Source of the DNA: Planctomycetota bacterium | GTDB taxonomy: Bacteria > Planctomycetota > Phycisphaerae > WQYP01 | Assembly: GCA_021838985.1 (NCBI GenBank) | Contig: JAKCCC010000162.1 | Span: forward strand, 1-5,580 | Direction: 5' to 3' | DNA length: 5,580 nucleotides | Part shown: positions 1 through 4,372 of the stretch, in pieces | How the letters are laid out: every line of letters begins with the position of its first letter | Position numbering within the stretch: position 1 is the stretch's first letter | Made by a program: the position numbers and the translations under genes | The notes under the pieces: generated by a model | The model's database searches: none | Seen by the model: the letters and a program-made list of their open reading frames with translations, nothing else | Told to the model about the DNA's origin: nothing

Positions 1-1245
1 TGGCGCTACCACCCCCACGACATAAGGAATCACCTCGCCGGCCTTTTCGACGATGACGCGGTCGTGCAGCCGGATGTCCTTACGTCCGATCTCATCAAAG
101 TTGTGCAGGCTCGCCCGATACACCTGCGTGCCGCTGATGAATACAGGGGGGGAGAACTCGGCTACCGGTGTGATGGTGCCGGTCTTGCCGACCTGAAACA
201 GGACCCGGGCCAGCTGGGTTGTGGCCTGCTCGGGCTGATATTTGAAGGCGATGCACCAGCGTGGCGCCCGGGCGGTGGAGCCAAGTTCCCGGCGCTGAGC
301 CAGGTTGTCCACCTTAATCACGACGCCATCGGTGTCGAAGGGGAGGTTTTTGCGGGCCTCGGCGAAACGACGCACAAATTTCAGGGCTTCGGATATATCC
401 GCGGCCGTGGTCAGGTAGGGCGGCAGGTCAAATCCCACCATTTGGAGGAACGCCAGCCATTGCCGGTAGCCGGTGAAGTCGAAGCCTTCCACCACGCCCT
501 GGCCGTGGGGCAGGAAACGTAACTTTCGCGCTGCCACCAGCCGTGGATCCAACAGCTTCAGGGTGCCGGCGGCGGTATTGCGCGGGTTGGCGTAAGACTC
601 CTCGCCCAAATCTTCCTGTTGCTGGTTGATCCGCAGGAACTGGCGGCGGGTCAAAAAGGCCTCGCCCCGCACTTCCAGCACGTCGGGCACGGTTGGGGGA
701 AGAACCGGCGGCTTGGTTTCCGCGGCGTCATGGACCGGCCGGTCCGCAGCGACCACCTGCGGCGGATGCAGCAGCAGCGGGATATTACCAATTGTGCGGG
801 CATTGGCGGTGACATCATCGCCGGTGGCGCCATCGCCGCGGGTAGCGGCTAAGACGAGGCGGCCCTTTTCATAGCGCAGGGACAGCGAGACCCCATCGAT
901 TTTCGGTTCACAAATGTAGGAAAACGATACGGTTCCGAGAAGCTTGCGCACCCGGGCGTCGAAGGCCAGCACTTCACCTTCGGTGTAAGTATTATCGATG
1001 GAGATCATGGCAATGGCGTGGCTGACGGACGCAAAACCCGTCACCGGTCCACCGGCCACGCGCTGGGTTGGAGAGTCGGGCGTGATCAAATCCGGGTGCG
1101 CTGCCTCCAGGTCACGCAGTTGGCGAAAGAGAGCATCGTATTCCGTATCCGTGATTTCAGGGTGGGCCTGATCGTAATAGAGCCGATCGTGCCGGCGGAT
1201 GGTCTGACGTAGTTGCTCAATCTGGACGGCGACGGCGGAGGTCAT
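1..1245 (-). CDS. ligA: NAD+-dependent DNA ligase LigA (N-terminal 415 residues; 3' end outside the window)
   Basis: Seals single-strand nicks in duplex DNA in replication and repair, using NAD+ to adenylate an active-site lysine. Translation of the minus strand from the ATG at 1245-1243 stays open to the left edge. Domain Ia (about 1-65) carries the NAD-binding YYDQAHPEITDTEYD stretch at 23-37. The adenylation domain has SIDNTY at 82-87, the catalytic EPKIDG with Lys115 (same number as in E. coli), TRGDG at 135-139, EVRGEAF at 191-197, NPRNTAAGTLK at 220-230 and DGVVIKVD at 306-313. The OB fold begins near 340, with QVGKTGTITPVAEF at 351-364. Zinc finger, HhH and BRCT parts lie off-window. 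Start choice: the protein begins where the family does, and GGGGAG (1256-1261, minus strand) lies 10 nt upstream. Oddity: about 22 extra Pro/Ala-rich residues around 161-187. Divergent from tsf. The family call is very safe. Confidence 0.97.
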   Translation of the reverse strand, partial: MTSAVAVQIEQLRQTIRRHDRLYYDQAHPEITDTEYDALFRQLRDLEAAHPDLITPDSPTQRVAGGPVTGFASVSHAIAMISIDNTYTEGEVLAFDARVRKLLGTVSFSYICEPKIDGVSLSLRYEKGRLVLAATRGDGATGDDVTANARTIGNIPLLLHPPQVVAADRPVHDAAETKPPVLPPTVPDVLEVRGEAFLTRRQFLRINQQQEDLGEESYANPRNTAAGTLKLLDPRLVAARKLRFLPHGQGVVEGFDFTGYRQWLAFLQMVGFDLPPYLTTAADISEALKFVRRFAEARKNLPFDTDGVVIKVDNLAQRRELGSTARAPRWCIAFKYQPEQATTQLARVLFQVGKTGTITPVAEFSPPVFISGTQVYRASLHNFDEIGRKDIRLHDRVIVEKAGEVIPYVVGVVAP

Positions 1246-1586
1246 GGCGTAACGGCTCCCCAATGGCGATAAGGCGGCTGGGCCGCGACAAAATCCGTAA
1301 ATCGGCAAAGCGACGCAGCGCGGCCGTCGCCACCAGGATAAGTCGTGATTCTACCCACGCAACACGCGAAAAACACGAAACTGAGAAATGCCCTCTTTTT
1401 CGGGTGTACCTGGCAAATTTAGCACGCCAGTGCCGTACCCGTCAGACCGCTTCTCAATTTTTTCGGAGGAACCAGCCGAAACGTGGTACTGCGGTTGGAC
1501 GCGGACAGGTGAATTCCTTAGAATGGCCGCCGTTGCCGTCCGACGGTGACACAATCAGGATTGGGTATCAGGTAGAGGATGGTTTT
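1246..1586. other. Divergent ligA/tsf intergenic region (341 bp)
   Basis: No conserved gene is seen here. The frame of tsf stays open back to an ATG at 1263, but the 108 extra residues resemble nothing in EF-Ts and are taken as non-coding. On the minus strand TAGAAT at 1348-1353 could be a -10 for ligA, with no good -35. A weak hairpin pairs CTGGC (1410-1414) with GCCAG (1426-1430), flanked by GGGT (1402-1405) and ACCC (1437-1440). A Shine-Dalgarno-like GGAGGA at 1465-1470 has no ATG behind it; a GTG at 1483 would open only a nine-codon frame ending in TGA at 1510-1512. A possible tsf promoter is listed separately. rpsB, the usual upstream neighbour of tsf, is absent. Confidence 0.6.
1495..1524 (+). 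promoter_or_regulatory. Possible sigma-70-type promoter for the tsf cluster
   Basis: TAGAAT at 1519-1524 matches the -10 consensus in five of six positions. TTGGAC at 1495-1500 is a weak -35 (only TTG matches), with an 18-bp spacer. Transcription would begin near 1531 and give a leader of about 55 nt before tsf. The position suits the first gene of a cluster, but the -35 match is poor and promoter rules in this organism are unknown. Confidence 0.35.
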
Positions 1587-2459
1587 ATGACCGCCATTAG
1601 TGCCAAGGATGTGATGACGCTGCGGGCCCGCACCAATGCAGGGATGATGGATGCGAAAAAAGCTTTGCAGGAAGCAGACGGAGATATGGAAAAGGCCGGC
1701 GATTTGCTCCGCCAATGGGGCCGGGGCCGGGCGGCCGTGCGCACGTCGATGGAAATGAAGGAAGGGCTGATCGGCGGCCGCATCAGTGCCGATGGTAAGT
1801 TGGGGGTATTGGTACGGCTGGGTTGCCAAACCGATTTTGTGGCGCGCAATGACGCGTTTGTGAAACTCCTCAACGATCTGGTGCAGCTGGCCCTGGCCAA
1901 CGCCGTGCTGACGCCAGCGGAATTAAACCGGCTGGCCTGGCCGGACGGCTCCGGGCGCACTGTGGAAGCGGTGATTAAGGAACTGGCTGGCGGCGCAATC
2001 AAAGAGAACCTGGCGGTGACGGGATTGGCGCGATTTCAAACCTCCCACGGCCAGGTAGGCAGTTACGTGCACCACAACGCCAAAGTAGGTTGCCTGGTGC
2101 AGGTGGACGGCGCCGCCCATGCCGCGGTGCGCGTGTTGATTAGCGAAGTAGCGATGCATATCACCGCTGGTGTGCCGTTTGTACCGCTGGCGATCAGTCG
2201 TGAACAGGTCGAGCCGGCGGTGGTGGAAAAAGAAAGGCGGTTGGCTGCCGAAGCGATTACGGGCAAACCCCCCGCCATCGTTGAAAAAATCGTTACGGGT
2301 AAGGTGGAAAAATTTTTCGCCGATCAGGTGCTGTTGGAGCAACCGTTCGTGAAAGACGAAAAGCGGAAGATTAGCGATCTACTGGCGGCGACTTCCGCGG
2401 CGGTGGGGGCGAAGTTGCAGATCGCCCGCTTCGCCCGGTTCAAGGTAGGGGAGGTTTAA
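1587..2459 (+). CDS. tsf: Translation elongation factor Ts (EF-Ts)
   Basis: Guanine-nucleotide exchange factor that binds EF-Tu-GDP in the cytoplasm and releases GDP so that EF-Tu can reload GTP. The product is 290 aa, close to the E. coli length of 283. An N-terminal UBA-like domain (about 4-43) contains LRARTNAGMMDAKKAL at 12-27 and the DGDMEKA helix. The EF-Tu-contacting signature TDFVARND is at 82-89. The core follows, with AMHITAGVPFV at 189-199 and the C-terminal KPPAIVEKIVTGKVEKFF (227-244) and LLEQPFVKD (249-257) blocks. The ATG at 1587 is chosen because the UBA domain begins there and AGAGGA (1574-1579) lies 7 nt upstream; the in-frame ATG at 1263 is too far out. Oddities: the linker after the UBA domain (about 42-60) lacks the usual Lys/Ala-rich run, and Gln81 precedes TDFVARND where Glu is usual. 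First gene of tsf-pyrH-frr; rpsB is missing upstream. Confidence 0.96.
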   Translation: MTAISAKDVMTLRARTNAGMMDAKKALQEADGDMEKAGDLLRQWGRGRAAVRTSMEMKEGLIGGRISADGKLGVLVRLGCQTDFVARNDAFVKLLNDLVQLALANAVLTPAELNRLAWPDGSGRTVEAVIKELAGGAIKENLAVTGLARFQTSHGQVGSYVHHNAKVGCLVQVDGAAHAAVRVLISEVAMHITAGVPFVPLAISREQVEPAVVEKERRLAAEAITGKPPAIVEKIVTGKVEKFFADQVLLEQPFVKDEKRKISDLLAATSAAVGAKLQIARFARFKVGEV

Positions 2460-2510
2460 GTTTCAGGGGTTCGGTCTTAGGCGCCAGAATTTTAGTGAAC
2501 GTTCCAAGGC

Positions 2511-2587
2511 GGTAGCCGGGAACTGGGAACTAGGAACCAGGAGCCGGAAACGAGAAACCAAAAACCAGAACCCCGAAACTCGTAGCC
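2511..2587. repeat. Degenerate 7-bp tandem repeat array between tsf and pyrH
   Basis: Eleven consecutive heptamers in one register with no gap. The nine central units fit roughly RGRAACY: GGGAACT twice at 2518-2531, AGGAACC at 2532, AGAAACC at 2553, CGAAACT at 2574. The outer units are GGTAGCC (2511-2517) and CGTAGCC (2581-2587), exactly 70 bp apart. The top strand is purine-rich, unlike the surrounding genes. It ends 44 bp before the pyrH start, so it would be transcribed as leader if tsf and pyrH share an mRNA. Comparable heptanucleotide tandem repeats (STRRs) are known in filamentous cyanobacteria; any link to this one is not established. Confidence 0.75.
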
Positions 2588-2631
2588 TGCGGTTGAGTGG
2601 AGCGGGAGAGCATCAGGTTGAAGGCACCGAT

Positions 2632-3384
2632 ATGGCGTCACGTTATCATCGGATTGTGCTGAAGATATCGGGGGAGGGCTTCTGCCGCGATGGTGGCAAC
2701 GGCTTGGACTTGGCGGCGCTGGCCGGCATTGCTGAACAGATTGCGCAGGTCGCGCGTGGCGGCGTACAGGTGGCGGTGGTGATCGGCGGAGGTAACTTTG
2801 TGCGTGGCCAGACCCTGGCGGCTTCGGGGCAAATCCAGCGTGCCACCGCCGACTATATGGGAATGCTGGCCACGGTGATGAACGCCATGGCCCTGCAGGA
2901 CACCTTGGAGAGTCTAGGCCAGGCCACGCGCGTGGCCAGCGCTCTGCCCGTGATTCAGGTCTGCGAGCCGTTTATCCGCCGCAAAGTGATGCATCATCTG
3001 GAGAAAGGGATGGTGGTGGTGCTGGCGGCGGGCGTGGGCAGCCCCTTTTTCACCACGGATACCTGTGCCGCGCTGCGTGCCACCGAATTGCATGCCGAGG
3101 TGCTGCTGAAGGCAACCAAGGTAGACGGCGTTTATGAGAGCGATCCGGGGCGCAATCCGGCGGCGCGCTGCTTTAAGCGCCTGACCTATCGGCAGGTTAT
3201 CACGGATAACCTGCGGGTGATGGACCTAACCGCGGTGAGTCTGGCGATGGAAAGCAATATTCCGATCGTGGTGTTCAATCTCAAGACCCGGGACAACATC
3301 AGCCGGGCGGCTGCGGGCGAGCCGATCGGGACGCTTATTTGCGGAGAGGGCCGGGAAACGAGTCAAGTAAAAGACAAAAAGTAA
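2632..3384 (+). CDS. pyrH: UMP kinase (uridylate kinase)
   Basis: Phosphorylates UMP to UDP with ATP in pyrimidine nucleotide synthesis; bacterial UMP kinases are hexamers of the amino-acid-kinase fold. The product is 250 aa (E. coli 241). Visible motifs: phosphate-binding RIVLKISGEGF at 7-17 with Lys11, VVIGGGNFVRG at 49-59, RATADYMGMLATVMNAMAL at 70-88, SPFFTTDTCAALRATEL at 137-153, LLKATKVDGVYESDP at 158-172 and MDLTAVSLAMESNIPIVVFNL at 197-217. The ATG at 2632 is preferred over an in-frame TTG at 2593 because the family begins a few residues before RIVLKISG; AAGG (2621-2624) gives a modest ribosome site. Oddities: GVGSPFF (134-140) replaces the usual GTGNPFF in the nucleotide-binding loop, and the protein continues about 14 residues past the normal GTLI end (233-236) into a charged tail ending VKDKK, encoded by a purine-rich repeat-like tract. 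Lies 172 bp after tsf and 74 bp before frr. Confidence 0.95.
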   Translation: MASRYHRIVLKISGEGFCRDGGNGLDLAALAGIAEQIAQVARGGVQVAVVIGGGNFVRGQTLAASGQIQRATADYMGMLATVMNAMALQDTLESLGQATRVASALPVIQVCEPFIRRKVMHHLEKGMVVVLAAGVGSPFFTTDTCAALRATELHAEVLLKATKVDGVYESDPGRNPAARCFKRLTYRQVITDNLRVMDLTAVSLAMESNIPIVVFNLKTRDNISRAAAGEPIGTLICGEGRETSQVKDKK

Positions 3385-3396
3385 AAAGGTAAAAGG
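3355..3396. repeat. Purine-rich tract with 7-bp period across the pyrH stop codon
   Basis: Six heptamers can be set in register from 3355. The clearest four are AAAAGAC (3369-3375), AAAAAGT (3376-3382), AAAAAGG (3383-3389) and TAAAAGG (3390-3396); the first two units (3355-3368) fit poorly. The tract encodes the charged tail of UMP kinase and contains its TAA stop at 3382-3384. It has the same unit length and strand bias as the array at 2511-2587 but a different, A-richer unit. Low complexity alone could produce part of the pattern. Confidence 0.5.
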
Positions 3397-3439
3397 GGGC
3401 CGCAGTGGAATTCCGGATGGCTTCCACCTTTTCCTTTTT
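3383..3439 (+). promoter_or_regulatory. Long imperfect hairpin between pyrH and frr
   Basis: The A/G-rich run at 3383-3395 pairs with the C/T-rich run at 3428-3439 in 12 base pairs, with a single bulged T at 3390. Inside it GTGGAA (3405-3410) pairs with TTCCAC (3422-3427), closing an 11-nt loop; 3396-3404 is unpaired on the left. The right arm is a pyrimidine run rich in T, so the inner hairpin plus CTTTTCCTTTTTT also resembles a weak intrinsic terminator or attenuator. The frr ribosome site begins 4 nt after the structure. Pairing is read by eye, no folding energy was computed, and a function is inference. Confidence 0.4.
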
Positions 3440-3458
3440 TCCGGAGAGATATCGAGCC

Positions 3459-4019
3459 ATGCCAGTAGATGAAATTCTTTTCGAAGCCGAAGAGCACATG
3501 GAAAAGGCCCTGGAGCACTTGAACCATGAATTGCGCGGCTTGCGCACCGGTCGGGCCAGCACCTCGCTGGTGGAATTTATCAAAGTCGACTATTACGGCA
3601 CGCCGACGGACCTGCGGTCCCTGGCCTCATTAACCACGCCGGATGCCGCGTGTATTGTGGTGAAGCCCTTCGATCCGGGGAGCCTGAAGGACATTTTGCG
3701 GGCGCTGGAAACGGCTAATCTGGGGATCAACCCGCACAACGATGGCAAGCAGATTCGCCTGGTGTTGCCGCCGCTGTCCGGGGAACGGCGCCAGCAGATC
3801 CTCGGTCAGGTCAAGGAAGCGGCGGAGCGCTGCCGGGTGGCGGTGCGCAACATCCGCCGGGACGCCAACAAGCATATCGACCAGGAGGCAAAAGGGGCAG
3901 GGCTTTCCGAAGATGCGGCGCGGCGCGCTCGGGACGAAGTGCAAGAGCTGCTCAAGAAATTCGAAACGCGGGTTGAAGAAGCCATTCGGGTCAAAGAAAA
4001 AGAAATTATGCAGGTATAA
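3459..4019 (+). CDS. frr: Ribosome recycling factor (RRF)
   Basis: Acts with EF-G to split the post-termination ribosome so that its subunits can be reused. The product is 186 aa against 185 in E. coli. Domain I helices are visible at both ends: EEHMEKALEHLNHELRGLRTGRAS at 11-34 (GLRTGRAS is a family signature) and NIRRDAN at 131-137 leading to KEKEIMQV at the C-terminus. Domain II lies between, with VDYYGTPTDLRSLASL at 43-58, LGINPHNDGKQIRL at 88-101 and PPLSGERR at 104-111. The ATG at 3459 is preferred to the in-frame GTG at 3405 and ATG at 3417, because it gives the family length and GGAGAG (3443-3448) lies 10 nt upstream. Third and last gene of tsf-pyrH-frr; no clear intrinsic terminator follows the TAA at 4017-4019. 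Confidence 0.96.
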   Translation: MPVDEILFEAEEHMEKALEHLNHELRGLRTGRASTSLVEFIKVDYYGTPTDLRSLASLTTPDAACIVVKPFDPGSLKDILRALETANLGINPHNDGKQIRLVLPPLSGERRQQILGQVKEAAERCRVAVRNIRRDANKHIDQEAKGAGLSEDAARRARDEVQELLKKFETRVEEAIRVKEKEIMQV

Positions 4020-4127
4020 TGACGCCCCCTTTTTCCGGCTGGCGAAAACGGCACCTCACGCCCATTCGAGCTCCTCGACCGATCGTAACGCCCGACATGC
4101 TGGCGCGGATTTCCACGGACCAGAATC

Positions 4128-4255
4128 ATACCGCACACGGCTATTAATGATACCTTCCAGAGGCCAGGCCAGCGTGCCTCTGGCCCCGGGAAAGCGGCGG
4201 GACGCCGCTTCTGCTTTGACGAACGCTGCGTCTCAATACGAGCCGTGTGTGGTAT
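4128..4255. repeat. Structured element with 15-bp inverted ends and internal hairpins (candidate ncRNA or MITE-like repeat)
   Basis: The left arm at 4128-4142 (ATACCGCACACGGCT) pairs with the right arm at 4241-4255 (AGCCGTGTGTGGTAT) over all 15 positions, 14 Watson-Crick and one G-T. Three hairpins lie inside: CCAGAGGC (4157-4164) with GCCTCTGG (4176-4183), eight perfect pairs; AAGCGGCG (4192-4199) with CGCCGCTT (4203-4210), eight perfect pairs around GGA; and GACG (4218-4221) with CGTC (4229-4232). The whole resembles a cloverleaf of 128 nt. No known riboswitch or RNA family was recognised. A small non-autonomous transposon end pair is the alternative: taking the ends as 4131 and 4252, TA borders both sides, but this could simply be part of the symmetry. 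Strand is undetermined, since perfect stems fold on either strand; the G-T pair favours the plus strand slightly. Confidence 0.6.
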
Positions 4256-4336
4256 AGCTCACGGGAGCGGTTGCCATAAAATAAAGCCACGCCTGGATGC
4301 GCCCTCGCCGGACGGCCGGAACGCTGGCCGGTGCGT

Positions 4337-4342
4337 TATAAT
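4337..4342 (+). promoter_or_regulatory. Possible -10 box (TATAAT) for the DUF4175-like gene
   Basis: A perfect TATAAT lies 30 bp before the start codon, which would give a leader of about 24 nt containing the ribosome site. No recognisable -35 is present: the expected place is GC-rich and can form a hairpin (4313-4330). The exact hexamer in a GC-rich setting is suggestive but not decisive. Confidence 0.35.
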
Positions 4343-4372
4343 GTATGCAGTCCTATATGCAGGATCGGGCCC

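Larger units (their letters stand above)
4020..4372. other. Intergenic region between frr and the DUF4175-like gene (353 bp)
   Basis: No credible coding frame: reading frames that cross it are out-of-frame continuations over frr. Positions 4020-4127 show nothing recognisable. Positions 4128-4255 hold a strongly structured inverted-repeat element, listed separately. Just after it GCTC (4257-4260) and GAGC (4265-4268) form a small hairpin with a four-base loop. CGGCC (4313-4317) and GGCCG (4326-4330) form another immediately before a TATAAT box. No T-run follows any of these stems, so none is a standard intrinsic terminator. Confidence 0.6.

Noticed and set aside
64..1212. Plus-strand open frames across the ligA region (for example 64-522, 619-852 and 1018-1212).
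   Set aside because: They are antisense shadows of a continuous, motif-complete LigA reading frame.
1263..1586. A 108-residue N-terminal extension of EF-Ts from the ATG at 1263.
   Set aside because: The extension resembles no domain, EF-Ts starts at its UBA-like domain, and the ATG at 1587 has a good ribosome site 7 nt upstream.
2497..2504. GAACGTTC perfect palindrome as an operator upstream of pyrH.
   Set aside because: Eight bases of symmetry are expected by chance in a window this size, and no second copy or adjacent promoter is evident.
4015..4020. TATAAT overlapping the frr stop codon, as a promoter.
   Set aside because: There is no -35 match upstream, and the bases are explained by the last frr codon plus TAA.
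4128..4255. Integron attC site or intrinsic terminator.
   Set aside because: The end sequences lack the RYYYAAC/GTTRRRY core expected of attC, and no T-run follows the outer stem on either strand.
3742..4257. A 171-codon plus-strand frame overlapping the end of frr and running into the gap.
   Set aside because: It is out of frame with frr for most of its length, is rich in Arg and Ser as is typical of shadows, and matches no family.
4240..4273. Group II intron domain V remnant: GAGCCGTGTG followed by a later CGGTT resembles a domain V by eye.
   Set aside because: The expected terminal loop and right strand do not pair properly, no intron 5' end or reverse transcriptase is present, and the left half pairs better with 4128-4142.
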